Below, piece by piece: positions 8,673 to 17,186 of a stretch of 64,000 bases of DNA (position 1 is the first letter of the stretch; each line of letters begins with the position of its first letter). The notes under the pieces were generated by a model. That model was given only the letters and a program-made list of their open reading frames with translations. It made no database searches and was not told where the DNA came from. The DNA is from Thioclava sediminum (GTDB lineage Bacteria; Pseudomonadota; Alphaproteobacteria; Rhodobacterales; Rhodobacteraceae): NCBI RefSeq assembly GCF_002020355.1, contig NZ_MPZV01000004.1, positions 186,001-250,000 of the forward strand. Reading direction: 5' to 3'. A program made the translations under genes and the position numbers.

Positions 8673-10763
8673 ATGGACAGTGCAATCCCTCAGGAAATCC
8701 TAGACGCCCTGACCGATATCGAGATGCCGCGGCTGCGGGCCGACGAGGCGGTCCCGGAGATGCTCGAGATCGCGGGCCTCACCCTGCCGGTCTATCGCAC
8801 CGGCTGTCTCGTCGTCGGCAGCGGGGCCGCGGGTCTGCGCGCCGCCGTCGAACTCAAGCGGCGCGGCGGCGAGGTGATCGTCGCGAGCCAGAGCGCCTGG
8901 GGCGGGACCTCCGCCTGCTCGGGCTCCGACAAGCAGACGCTACACACCGCGAATACCGCCGATCACGGGGATGATTTCCAGGCGATGGCGCGGGCGATCC
9001 GGGCTGGCGGCGCGATGGACGAGGACACGGCCTATATCGAGGCGGTCGGCTCGCCGCGCATGATGGCCTCGCTGCAATATCTCGGCCTGCCGCTGCCGCA
9101 GGACCGGTTCGGCGCGACGCTGCGCTACAAGACCGACCATGACGAGACCGGGCGCGCCACAAGCTGCGGCCCCCGAACCTCGCGGCTGATGGTCAAGGTG
9201 CTGGCGGAAGAGGCGCTGCGGCTCCATGTGCCGATCTTCAACCACACGACGGTCGTGCAACTGCTCACCGAAGGCGAGGGCGATGGCCGCCGAGTCACCG
9301 GCGCGCTGGCCTTCCGCAAATCCGACCGCAGCGAGGCCAATCCCTACGGTCTCGTGCTGTTTGCCGCGCCGAATGTCGTGCTGGCGGCGGGCGGGCCGGG
9401 CGAGCTCTATCGCGACAGCGTCTATCCCAATGGCTGTTTCGGAACGCTGGGTCTCGCGCTCGAAGCGGGGATCGAACTGGTCAACCTCACCGAGAGCCAG
9501 TTCGGCATCGGGACGCGCCGCGAGGGGTTCCCGTGGAACCTTTCGGGGACTTACGTGCAGTCGCTGCCGCATATCTATTCGGTCGATGCCGAAGGGCGCG
9601 AGCATCATTTCCTCGCGCAATATTACCGAACGACGCAGGAGCTGGCCTCCAACGTGTTCCGCAAGGGCTATCAATGGCCGTTCCACGCGACGCGGATGCT
9701 GGATTTCGCGTCGAGCCTCGTCGATCTGGCGGTCTGGCGCGAGAGCGCTGCGGGGCGCCGGGTCTTCATGGACTTCAACCGCAATCCGCTTCCGGTGCCC
9801 GGGGATCAGCCCTTCGATCTTAACCGCCTCGACGAGGATGTGCGGACCTATCTGGGCACGGCCGGCGCGGATCAGGAGTTGCCGATCGATCGGCTGCGCC
9901 ACATGAACCCGCTCGCGATCGAACTGTACCGCCGCTACAAGGTCGACATCGCCGCCGCGCCGCTCGAATTCGCGGTGAACAACCAACATATGAATGGCGG
10001 GATCGCGGTCGATCCCTGGGGACGTTCCAACCTGCGCGGTGTCTATGCCGCGGGCGAGGCGGCGGGCACGCATGGCGTGACGCGCCCGGGCGGATCGGCC
10101 CTGAATGCCGGTCAGGTCTTCGGCACCCGCGTTGGCGAGCATATCGGCGCAAGCCGCACGGCGCATGCGCCGGATGCCGTCGGATCGGAGGCCCTCACGG
10201 CGGCGGTGACGGATCTGCTTGCACGGTTGAACACGGACAGCGCGCATTCCGTGAAGTCGGTCCGCGACGAAGTTCAGGCCCGGATGAGCGACCATGCCGG
10301 GATGATCTGCAACGGCGAGGACGTGGCCGAAGCGCTTGCAGCGGCGCGCCAGTTGAACCGGAGTTTGCGCAGCGGCGGGATCGCCCCGGAGCGCGCGGGC
10401 GATGGCGGGCGCGCGATCCAGTGGCAGCAGATGGCGCTTGCCTCCGAGGCTGTTCTTGCTGCGCTCGACCAGTATATCTCGCAAGGCGGTGGCAGCCGCG
10501 GCGCGCGCGCGATCTGTTCCGATGACGGAGAAGCGATCCCGATGGCGCGCGATACGGATCTGAGCGCGTTCCGCTTCAAGACGGAGCGCGACATCGACAA
10601 GCAGACGCAAATCCTCGTCCGTCTGGAGGGGGAAGACTTGAAGATCGACACTCGCGAAAACCGCCGCTTCGACGAGAGCGCACGCGCGTTCTTCGAGCGG
10701 GACTGGCCCGATTGGCTGACCGGCCGCATCTTTGACCTCGATGCGAAAGGCCTGCGCGAATGA
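8673..10763 (+). CDS. FAD-binding oxidoreductase, fumarate reductase/succinate dehydrogenase flavoprotein-like
   Basis: Large flavoprotein (696 aa). The FAD motif GSGAAGLRAAVELKRRGG is near residues 49-66. An FAD_binding_2 core follows, with VVLAAGGPGELY and the second FAD contact region AAGEAAGTHGVTRPGGSALNAGQ. A helical C-terminal part resembles the succinate dehydrogenase flavoprotein C-terminal domain. There is no export signal. No iron-sulfur or cytochrome subunit is adjacent, so it is not a respiratory complex II and probably works alone on a soluble substrate. It overlaps the following kinase gene by four bases (ATGA). Its function in the sugar pathway is not recognised. Confidence 0.82.
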   Translation: MDSAIPQEILDALTDIEMPRLRADEAVPEMLEIAGLTLPVYRTGCLVVGSGAAGLRAAVELKRRGGEVIVASQSAWGGTSACSGSDKQTLHTANTADHGDDFQAMARAIRAGGAMDEDTAYIEAVGSPRMMASLQYLGLPLPQDRFGATLRYKTDHDETGRATSCGPRTSRLMVKVLAEEALRLHVPIFNHTTVVQLLTEGEGDGRRVTGALAFRKSDRSEANPYGLVLFAAPNVVLAAGGPGELYRDSVYPNGCFGTLGLALEAGIELVNLTESQFGIGTRREGFPWNLSGTYVQSLPHIYSVDAEGREHHFLAQYYRTTQELASNVFRKGYQWPFHATRMLDFASSLVDLAVWRESAAGRRVFMDFNRNPLPVPGDQPFDLNRLDEDVRTYLGTAGADQELPIDRLRHMNPLAIELYRRYKVDIAAAPLEFAVNNQHMNGGIAVDPWGRSNLRGVYAAGEAAGTHGVTRPGGSALNAGQVFGTRVGEHIGASRTAHAPDAVGSEALTAAVTDLLARLNTDSAHSVKSVRDEVQARMSDHAGMICNGEDVAEALAAARQLNRSLRSGGIAPERAGDGGRAIQWQQMALASEAVLAALDQYISQGGGSRGARAICSDDGEAIPMARDTDLSAFRFKTERDIDKQTQILVRLEGEDLKIDTRENRRFDESARAFFERDWPDWLTGRIFDLDAKGLRE

Positions 10764-11698
10764 GTGAGAACCCGAAGAAGATGGTCGCCGTCGGGGAAGC
10801 GATGCTGGAACTCGCCCCGGTCGAGGGCGGCACGTTCCGCCTTGGCTATGCGGGCGATACGTTCAACACGCTGTGGCATGCGGCGCAACTGCTTGGGGCG
10901 CGTGCCCGGGCGGGCTTCGTCACGCGCATCGGCGTGGATAAGCTGTCCGGTCGTTTCCTCGCCGAGATGGAGGCGGATGGCTTGGACATCTCCACCGTTC
11001 AGCGCGATGCCGAGCGCGAGATGGGGCTCTACATGATCGAGCTCGAGGGGGCGGAGCGCAGTTTTCACTATTGGCGCCAGCTCTCTGCGGCGCGTCGGCT
11101 CGCGGATGATCCCGATACCCTCGGGCGCGCCTTGTCCGGCGCGGATCTCGTCCATGTGTCGGGCATCACCCTTGCCATTCTCTTGCCGGAGGCGCGCGAG
11201 ACGCTGTTCGACGCGATTGCCAAAGCGCGCAGCGAAGGCGCGCGAATTTCCTTCGATCCGAACTATCGGCCACGGCTCTGGCAATCGCCGGAGGAGGCGC
11301 GTGACACGTGTCTGCGCATGCTCGACCATACCGATATCGCGCTGCCGAGCTTTGACGACGAGGCTGCCTTGTGGGGCGATGCGACGCCGGAACAGACCTT
11401 GGAGCGATTGAGTGGGCAGGGGGTTGCTGAGATCGCCGTGAAGGATGGCGCGCAACCCGTCTGGTATCATGCCGAGGGCCACACTGGTCGGCGCGACACC
11501 CCGGTTCTGACAGAGTTGCGCGATACCACCGGCGCGGGCGATGCGTTCAATGCGGGCTATCTTGCCTCCCGTCTTCTTGGGCATTCGGTCGAACAGGCGA
11601 TCGGCATGGGGCAGACAGTCGGCGGCGCGGTCTTGGGCGAGCCAGGCGCGCGGCTGGGCAAGGACGCAGCACGCGCCCTCGCGGCATCGCTGAAATAG
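10760..11698 (+). CDS. kdgK: PfkB-family sugar kinase, 2-keto-3-deoxygluconate kinase-like
   Basis: Carbohydrate kinase of the ribokinase/PfkB family (312 aa). The N-terminal segment VAVGEAMLELAPVEGG and the glycine pair in LGYAGDTFNTLWHAAQLLG form the sugar pocket. The C-terminal anion-hole motif DTTGAGDAFNAGY carries the catalytic base Asp261. The closest style is 2-keto-3-deoxygluconate kinase, which phosphorylates KDG at the 6-OH. No dehydratase or KDPG aldolase is in view, so the precise sugar acid is open. It is the last gene of the operon; no convincing terminator follows. Confidence 0.85.
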   Translation: MSENPKKMVAVGEAMLELAPVEGGTFRLGYAGDTFNTLWHAAQLLGARARAGFVTRIGVDKLSGRFLAEMEADGLDISTVQRDAEREMGLYMIELEGAERSFHYWRQLSAARRLADDPDTLGRALSGADLVHVSGITLAILLPEARETLFDAIAKARSEGARISFDPNYRPRLWQSPEEARDTCLRMLDHTDIALPSFDDEAALWGDATPEQTLERLSGQGVAEIAVKDGAQPVWYHAEGHTGRRDTPVLTELRDTTGAGDAFNAGYLASRLLGHSVEQAIGMGQTVGGAVLGEPGARLGKDAARALAASLK

Positions 11699-11870
11699 GC
11701 GGGTTCGGTCCATCGCGTGACCTCATGCCTATGCGGTGGTCGTCATTCCGCCGCGCCGTGACGCTTCAAACCTGTCAGGCTGCCGTGTCGGGCGCGGGTC
11801 TTCCACCCACGCCAAACCACTCTGGCATCCGAAAATAGGTAAGCGTTGACGTGTGTTCTTCGCACGAACC

Positions 11871-12310
11871 TCATTCGCCTTCAGGATGGGCATGCCTTTG
11901 GCTCTCATAGAGAGACAGGTCGGGGAGGCCTATGGCTCCGCGTGCTGCCGGGACTGCGGGCGACAGAGGATCCACATTGGCAATGGCCTCGATTCGGGAA
12001 TGGAGGTCGCTGAGAGGTCCCGTAATCAGGTCTGCCATCGGGCTGAAGCTCATGCCCCAGGCCTTCAGTATGTTGACCTAGGCGTCGAACATAGCTCGTG
12101 TATCTGCGGCACGCCCGGCGCGACGCGCCCTCCACTCGGTGAAGAGAGCAAGCCTGACGATGGCACAGCGTGGCTCGGCCTTGATGAGTCCCTCGTCTTA
12201 AGAGACCTGTTAATCTCACGGAGGGGTTCGACGTCCGTAAACTCATTCGGGACGCGCATGCGGAAGTAGTAGGTCTTGCCCGTTGCCCCACCCGGGTGGA
12301 GTTCTCGCAA
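11871..12310 (-). pseudogene. Decayed tyrosine recombinase, N-terminal fragment
   Basis: Read on the minus strand, a TTG-initiated frame from 12310 gives HPGGATGKTYYFRMRVPNEF and then INRSLKTRD, typical of the N-terminus of phage-type integrases with a DUF6538-like SAM-binding region. Near 12180 the reading frame must shift to continue as AEPRCAIVRLALFTEW. A stop codon then interrupts it (FDA-stop-VNILKAW) before MADLITGPLSDL and the end at 11871. The fragment covers roughly a third of a normal integrase and lacks the catalytic Arg/His/Tyr core. It lies in a 781-base gap without intact genes (11699-12479); the flanks 11699-11870 and 12344-12479 hold nothing else I can recognise. Confidence 0.6.
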
Positions 12311-12343
12311 ATTCCACCCGCAGTTGGGTGGAGAAATTTCTCC
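12288..12343. repeat. Cluster of nested palindromes next to the integrase remnant
   Basis: Three palindromes lie within 56 bases: CCACCCGGGTGG (12288-12299, perfect), CCACCC/GGGTGG with a 6-base loop (12314-12331), and GGAGAAATTTCTCC (12330-12343, perfect). The CCACCC/GGGTGG arms recur. They sit just upstream (minus strand) of the broken recombinase and could be its operator or a recombination-related site. Function is inferred only from position. Confidence 0.45.
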
Positions 12344-12479
12344 AAAGAAACCAGGAGCTTCCGACGCCCGAGAGAAAATTGCTTTCTCCCTCGAGGCAGC
12401 ATCTCCTGGGCACCATTACTCAAAAAGTCGCGCAACTCATCCGGGCTGAGCTTTTTCGCGCAGGCGCGCGCGCTGGGCC

Positions 12480-13358
12480 TTATTTCCTGCGGAAAAAGCG
12501 CGCACGGTCATAAAGGGCCTCCAGCCGCGCCATGCGGGCCGAGGTTTCTTCCCAAGTCAGCGACTGGATCGCGGCCATGAGCGTTTCGACCAGAACCTGA
12601 ATCGCGACCGTCGAATCCCAGGCCGAGGGCGCTTCGATCTGCGCCGAGAAGCGATAGCGTGCATGGGTCGCGGCGGGCGAGACCCATGGGTCGGTGATCA
12701 GCACGACTTCCGCGCCCTGCTCGACCGCCATCTCGACCAGTTGCAGCACGCTCGATTCGTAGCGGCGAATGTCGAAAACCAGCAGCACGTCGCCCTTCTG
12801 CATCTCGAGAAGCGCGGGCGGCCAGCTGTTCGAGAGCGGTTCGAGCAGTTCGACCCCGGGGCGGATCACCTTCATATGCGCCACGAAATAGGCCGCGATC
12901 GGGCCGGTGACCCGGCCCCCGGTCGCGAAGATGCGGCGCTTCGGGTCGGCCATCAGCGCGGCGGTGGCGTCGAACTCGGCATGGTCGATCTGTTTCAGCG
13001 TCGCCTGCAGATTGCCCAGAACCGTATCGGCGAAGCGGTTGATCATATGGGTGTCGGGCGCATCCCCTGCCCAGCGATCGTGTTTGACCAGCGGCGAGAC
13101 AAGCTGCGCCTCCAACTCGTCGCGCACCGCCTGCTGCAGCCCCGGATAGCCGCCATAGCCCATCTTCTGCGCCAATCGCACCACGGTGGGAGAGGACACT
13201 TCGGCGGCCCGCGCCAGCTGCGCGACAGATCCCAGAAGCGCCATCGGATAGTGGCGCAGGATATGTCCGGCGAGTTGTTTCTCGGTTCGGGTCATCTCTT
13301 CGATGCCCGTCCGGAGCCTGTCTTCGATGCTTTGCGTCGCTGCTGACAAATCGGGCAC
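12480..13358 (-). CDS. MurR/RpiR-family transcriptional regulator
   Basis: Regulator of the RpiR family (292 aa from the GTG at 13358). The N-terminal winged helix-turn-helix carries LGSVAQLARAAEVSSPTVVR and is followed by MGYGGYPGLQQAVRDEL. A SIS sugar-isomerase-fold sensor domain fills the second half (RIFATGGRVTGPIAAYF; GDVLLVFDIRRYESSVLQL). The start is uncertain: GTG 13358 or TTG 13373 fit the conserved domain, while a longer frame to 13616 runs through the divergent promoter. It is transcribed away from the amidohydrolase/TRAP operon and probably controls it. Family ligands are usually sugar phosphates, but RpiR proteins beside TRAP systems can sense other metabolites. Confidence 0.88.
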   Translation of the reverse strand: MPDLSAATQSIEDRLRTGIEEMTRTEKQLAGHILRHYPMALLGSVAQLARAAEVSSPTVVRLAQKMGYGGYPGLQQAVRDELEAQLVSPLVKHDRWAGDAPDTHMINRFADTVLGNLQATLKQIDHAEFDATAALMADPKRRIFATGGRVTGPIAAYFVAHMKVIRPGVELLEPLSNSWPPALLEMQKGDVLLVFDIRRYESSVLQLVEMAVEQGAEVVLITDPWVSPAATHARYRFSAQIEAPSAWDSTVAIQVLVETLMAAIQSLTWEETSARMARLEALYDRARFFRRK

Positions 13359-13384
13359 CCCCGTGCGAATCAAGTTAGAAATGA

Positions 13385-13399
13385 TTGTAACAGAATTTT
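13385..13399 (-). promoter_or_regulatory. Candidate operator, copy 1 (rpiR/amidohydrolase intergenic region)
   Basis: On the minus strand this reads AAAATTCTGTTACAA, matching 14 of 15 bases of 21336-21350 upstream of the ABC operon. It lies directly upstream of the rpiR start in the divergent promoter region. The same region holds the AT-rich stretch GAATTTTCTTCTCTGAAATT and a -35-like TTGACA at 13416-13421 facing the amidohydrolase gene. An RpiR binding site is the simplest reading, but this is inference. Confidence 0.4.
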
Positions 13400-13495
13400 C
13401 TTCTCTGAAATTTTCTTGACAGATGCGGCTTGGCGGGGCGAGCCTGACCCCAGGACGCGACGTAGAATCGCGCCGCTCAACAGAGAGGGACCGAT

Positions 13496-14266
13496 TTGAA
13501 CAGCGCGCATGCAGCGGTGGAAATCGAAGGCGCGGATCGACCGGGTGAGGTCGTTCTGGTCTGCGAACATGCGTCGAATGCCTTTCCTGCGCCTTGGGGC
13601 GATCTGGGTCTGACACCCGATCAGCGCGAGGCGCATATCGCTTGGGATCCCGGTGCGCTGGGCCTTGCGCGCGGTCTGGCTGCGCAATTGGAGGCGCCGC
13701 TGGTCGCCGCCCGCCAGTCGCGACTGATCTACGATCTCAACCGCCCGCCGCATCATCCGGGTGCAATGCCCGTGACTTCCGAGATTCACGACATTCCCGG
13801 CAATGCGGCGCTTTCGCCGGACGACCGTAGTGCGCGCACCGAGGCGCTATACGAGCCGTTCCACGCATCCCTACGTAGTCTGATCGCCGAGCGGTTGGCC
13901 CGCGGGCGGCCGACGGCGCTGGTGACGGTCCATTCCTTCACGCCGATCTGGTTCGGGAAGCCCCGCGAAGTCGAGCTTGGCGTGATCCACGATGCCGATC
14001 CGAGCCTGGCGCAGGCGGTTCTCGAGGAAGCCCGCCGTGTGACCCAGCTCGATGCGCGTCTTAACGAACCTTACTCCGGCGCGGATGGCGTCTGTCATAC
14101 GCTGGCGCTGCAGGCCACGCCGATGGGGCTGCCGAATGTCATGCTGGAGCTGCGCAACGATCTGATCGCCGATCCTACCGCGCAAGAGGCGATGGCCGTG
14201 ACGCTTGCCCCGGTGCTGCAAGCCGCGCTGTCGCAGATCACCGCAAATAACGGGGAGGCCGCCTGA
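13496..14266 (+). CDS. N-formylglutamate amidohydrolase family protein
   Basis: Zinc-dependent amidohydrolase of the HutG/FGase family (256 aa). The metal-site segment CEHASN is at residues 23-28 and a second histidine motif HSFTP at about 146-150; LIYDLNRPP and the C-terminal VMLELRNDL are also family-like. Translation starts at a TTG preceded by AGAGAGGGA. No histidine-degradation genes are near. Instead it heads an operon with a TRAP importer and lies in the same module as a gamma-glutamyl ligase. It may therefore release an amine or amino acid from a gamma-glutamyl amide rather than deformylate N-formylglutamate (inference). The stop overlaps the next gene by one base. Confidence 0.85.
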   Translation: MNSAHAAVEIEGADRPGEVVLVCEHASNAFPAPWGDLGLTPDQREAHIAWDPGALGLARGLAAQLEAPLVAARQSRLIYDLNRPPHHPGAMPVTSEIHDIPGNAALSPDDRSARTEALYEPFHASLRSLIAERLARGRPTALVTVHSFTPIWFGKPREVELGVIHDADPSLAQAVLEEARRVTQLDARLNEPYSGADGVCHTLALQATPMGLPNVMLELRNDLIADPTAQEAMAVTLAPVLQAALSQITANNGEAA

Positions 14267-14772
14267 TGCCACGCTGGAGTGTCGCCTATGTCCGCCTGAT
14301 CGACGGGTTCAACCGCAAGCTCGGCAAGGTGGCGATGTACCTGCTCTACGTGATGATGGCGATCATGTTGTTTTCGTCGCTGACGAAAATCTTCGAGATT
14401 CCCGCGCTCTGGACGCTCGAAATGGCCCAGTTCACGCTGGTTGCCTATTACATGCTCGGCGCGCCGTGGACGCTGCAGGGAGATACCAATGTGCGGATGG
14501 ACCTGCTGTATTCTCGCTGGTCGCCGAAAGGGCAGGCCTGGTGGGATGCCTTCACCGTTTTCGCGCTGATGTTCTACCTCGGGATCATGGTCTACTCGGC
14601 CTTCGATTCCACGGTCTATTCCTTCGAATATAACGAGCGAAACCCGACCGCGTGGCGTCCGGTGCTGTGGCCGATCAAGGTCATCATCACCACGGGCTTC
14701 GCGCTTCTGTTCTTGCAGGCCGTGGCGCTTCTGATCCGCGATGTCGCGACTATTCGCGGAGAGGAAATCTGA
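14266..14772 (+). CDS. TRAP transporter small permease (DctQ-like)
   Basis: Small membrane subunit (168 aa) of a tripartite ATP-independent periplasmic importer. Four hydrophobic helices are visible (about residues 22-42, 55-70, 92-112, 138-158), as is normal for DctQ proteins. It overlaps the amidohydrolase stop and its own stop overlaps the large permease start, indicating coupled translation. It pairs with DctM to import substrate using a sodium or proton gradient. Confidence 0.92.
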   Translation: MPRWSVAYVRLIDGFNRKLGKVAMYLLYVMMAIMLFSSLTKIFEIPALWTLEMAQFTLVAYYMLGAPWTLQGDTNVRMDLLYSRWSPKGQAWWDAFTVFALMFYLGIMVYSAFDSTVYSFEYNERNPTAWRPVLWPIKVIITTGFALLFLQAVALLIRDVATIRGEEI

Positions 14773-16097
14773 TGGATCACAACACCATCGCCCTTCTGAT
14801 GTTCTCGACGATGCTGCTGATGATGCTGACCGGTCAGCGTGTCTTCGGCGCGATCGGCTTCGTCGCAGTCGTCGCGGCGTTCTGGCTCTGGGGGCCGGGC
14901 GGCACGCAGATGGGCTTCGGCTCGGTCATGAAGCTGATGAAATGGACGCCGCTGCTGACGCTGCCGATGTTCGTCTACATGGGCTACGTGATGTCCGAGA
15001 GCCGTCTGGCCGAAGACCTCTACCGCATGTTCCACGTCTGGTTCGGGCCATTACCGGGCGGCCTCGCCATCGGGACGATCATGCTGATGGTGATGATCTC
15101 GGTGATGAACGGGCTGTCGGTCGCGGGCATGGCCATTGGCGCGACGATCGCGCTGCCGGAACTGCTGCGGCGCAACTACGACAAGCTGATGATCTCGGGG
15201 GTGATTCAGGCGGGCTCGTCCTTGGGCATCCTGATCCCGCCCTCGGTCGTGCTGGTGCTGTTCTCTCTGATCGCGCGGCAGCCGGTGTCGGAACTTTGGC
15301 TGGCAGGTGCGGTGCCGGGGCTGCTGATGGCCACGCTTTTTGTCGCCTATATCGTGATCCGCTGCAAACTGAACCCGGACCTCGCGCCGCCGATGGATGC
15401 GGAAGAGCGCGCCATGATCACCATGCGCGAGAAGCTGCGCCTGCTGCGCGCGGGTCTGATGCCGGTCTTCATCTTCGTTGCGATGATGGTGCCCTTCCTT
15501 AAGGGGTGGGCGAGCCTGACCGAAGCCTCGGTGATCGGCGCGCTGGCCGCTGTCTTCGCGGCGGCCATCAAGCGGCGCTTCACCTGGCAGGTCTTCAAGG
15601 TTTCGACCGAGAACACGCTCAAGATCACCGTCATGTTTATGCTGATCATCACCGCGGCGCTCTCCTTCGGGGCGGTGTTCGACGGTCTCGGCGCGGGCCG
15701 CGCGATCGAAGACTTCTTCACCGAAAGTCTCGGTCTTGGCCCGTGGCAGATCCTGATCCTGATGCAGCTGAGCTTCCTCGTGATGGGGATGTTCCTCGAC
15801 GACACGGCGATGCTGGTGATCGTGGCGCCCGTCTATGTCTCGCTCGCCCGGCATCTGGGCTTCGACATGATCTGGTACGGTGTCCTTTATACCATCACCT
15901 GTCAGGTTGCCTATCTCACGCCGCCCTTCGGTTATAATCTGTTCCTGATGAAGGCGATGGCGCCCAAGGAATTCACCCTGCCGGTGATCTACGCCTCGGT
16001 GATCCCCTTCGTGGGCGTGATGGTCCTGACGCTGATCCTCGTGATGATCTTTCCGCAGCTGGCGCTCTGGCTGCCGCATGCGGTGCTTGGAAGATAA
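14772..16097 (+). CDS. TRAP transporter large permease (DctM-like)
   Basis: Large membrane subunit (441 aa) with about twelve transmembrane helices. Family motifs include the SLGILIPPS segment and the matching QVAYLTPPFGYNLF near the C-terminus, which line the transport path in the DctM/ion-transporter superfamily. ATG 14772 overlaps the DctQ stop. Length is typical. It forms the importer with the adjacent small permease and the downstream binding protein. Confidence 0.95.
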   Translation: MDHNTIALLMFSTMLLMMLTGQRVFGAIGFVAVVAAFWLWGPGGTQMGFGSVMKLMKWTPLLTLPMFVYMGYVMSESRLAEDLYRMFHVWFGPLPGGLAIGTIMLMVMISVMNGLSVAGMAIGATIALPELLRRNYDKLMISGVIQAGSSLGILIPPSVVLVLFSLIARQPVSELWLAGAVPGLLMATLFVAYIVIRCKLNPDLAPPMDAEERAMITMREKLRLLRAGLMPVFIFVAMMVPFLKGWASLTEASVIGALAAVFAAAIKRRFTWQVFKVSTENTLKITVMFMLIITAALSFGAVFDGLGAGRAIEDFFTESLGLGPWQILILMQLSFLVMGMFLDDTAMLVIVAPVYVSLARHLGFDMIWYGVLYTITCQVAYLTPPFGYNLFLMKAMAPKEFTLPVIYASVIPFVGVMVLTLILVMIFPQLALWLPHAVLGR

Positions 16098-16140
16098 CCA
16101 TAACCCGGAAAAACCGGGATCAACCAACAAGGAGAGAGTG

Positions 16141-17178
16141 ATGACGACAAGAAGACAGTTCCTCACCACCGGTGCGGTGGGTGCGGCTGCGGCGGGCCTT
16201 GCGGCCCCGGCCGTCGCGCAGACCACGCCGATCAAGTGGCGTATGCAGACCTATGCCGGACCTGCGCTGGCCGAACAGGTCGTGGACAATTGCATCAAGA
16301 CCTTCAACGAAATCGCCGATGGCGAGATGGAGATCGAACTTTACTACGCCGACCAGCTGGTGCCGACCTCCGAGCTGTTCCGCGCGATGCAGTCGGGCAC
16401 GATCGACGCCGTGCAATCCGACGATGACTCGATGGCCTCGCCCACCGAAGTCACCGTCTTCGGCGGCTATTTCCCCTTCGGCCTGCGCTACTCGCTCGAT
16501 GTGCCGACGCTGTTCAACGAATGGGGTCTCAACGAGATCTGGGACGAGCAGTATTCGGCCGTCGGCGTGAAGCACATCTCGGCGGGCTCGTGGGACCCGT
16601 GTAACTTCGCCATGAAAGAGCCGGTGAAGTCGCTCGACGATCTGAACGGCAAACGGGTCTTCACCTTCCCGACCGCCGGGCGCTTCCTCGCGCAGTTCGG
16701 CGTCGTGCCGGTGACGATCCCGTGGGAAGACGTGGAAGTCGCGCTGCAGACGGGCGAGCTGGACGGCGTCGCATGGTCGGGCATCACCGAGGATTACACC
16801 TCGGGCTGGGGCAAGAACGCGCCCTATTTCCTGACCAACAACATCTCGGGCGCATGGATCGGCCACTTCTTCGCCAACATGGATCGTTGGAACGAGGTGC
16901 CGGATCGTCTGAAGACGCTGATGAAGACCTGCTTCGATCAATCGCATTACCACCGCCAGTACTGGTACTGGTCGGGCGAGGCGAAGCTGCGCGTCGAAGG
17001 CACCGATATGGAGCTGACGACCATTCCGGACGCCGAATGGCAGAAGGTCGAAGACGCCGCCCACAAGTTCTGGGACGAGATCGCGGCCGAGAGCGAGTTG
17101 AAGGCCAAGGTCGTCGACATCTTCAAGAAATACAACGCGACGATGGCGAAGGCAGGCCCGCCCTATCGCTGCGGCTAA
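16141..17178 (+). CDS. TRAP transporter solute-binding protein (DctP family), Tat-exported
   Basis: Periplasmic binding protein (345 aa). It starts with a twin-arginine signal (TRRQFLTTGAVGAAAAG, cleavage probably after APAVAQ near residue 27), so it may be exported folded through Tat. The DctP fold is seen in WRMQTYAGPALAEQ, LNGKRVFTFPTAGRFLAQFG with the conserved arginine, and VDVALQTG-like VEVALQTGELDGVAWSG. AAGGAGAG precedes ATG 16141. A short CCCGG/CCGGG hairpin at 16104-16118 separates it from the permease gene and may allow differential expression. The substrate is not readable; neighbours suggest an amine or organic acid. Confidence 0.93.
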   Translation: MTTRRQFLTTGAVGAAAAGLAAPAVAQTTPIKWRMQTYAGPALAEQVVDNCIKTFNEIADGEMEIELYYADQLVPTSELFRAMQSGTIDAVQSDDDSMASPTEVTVFGGYFPFGLRYSLDVPTLFNEWGLNEIWDEQYSAVGVKHISAGSWDPCNFAMKEPVKSLDDLNGKRVFTFPTAGRFLAQFGVVPVTIPWEDVEVALQTGELDGVAWSGITEDYTSGWGKNAPYFLTNNISGAWIGHFFANMDRWNEVPDRLKTLMKTCFDQSHYHRQYWYWSGEAKLRVEGTDMELTTIPDAEWQKVEDAAHKFWDEIAAESELKAKVVDIFKKYNATMAKAGPPYRCG

Positions 17179-17186
17179 GCAGAGCG

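Noticed and set aside
11853-12269. Plus-strand 138-aa frame in the gene-poor gap
   Set aside because: No ribosome site or recognisable domain; the opposite strand gives integrase-like sequence.
12480-13616. Extended N-terminus of the RpiR regulator up to 13616
   Set aside because: The extra 86 residues run through the divergent promoter and the shared motif, are Pro/Arg-rich and unlike the family; starts at 13358 or 13373 fit better.
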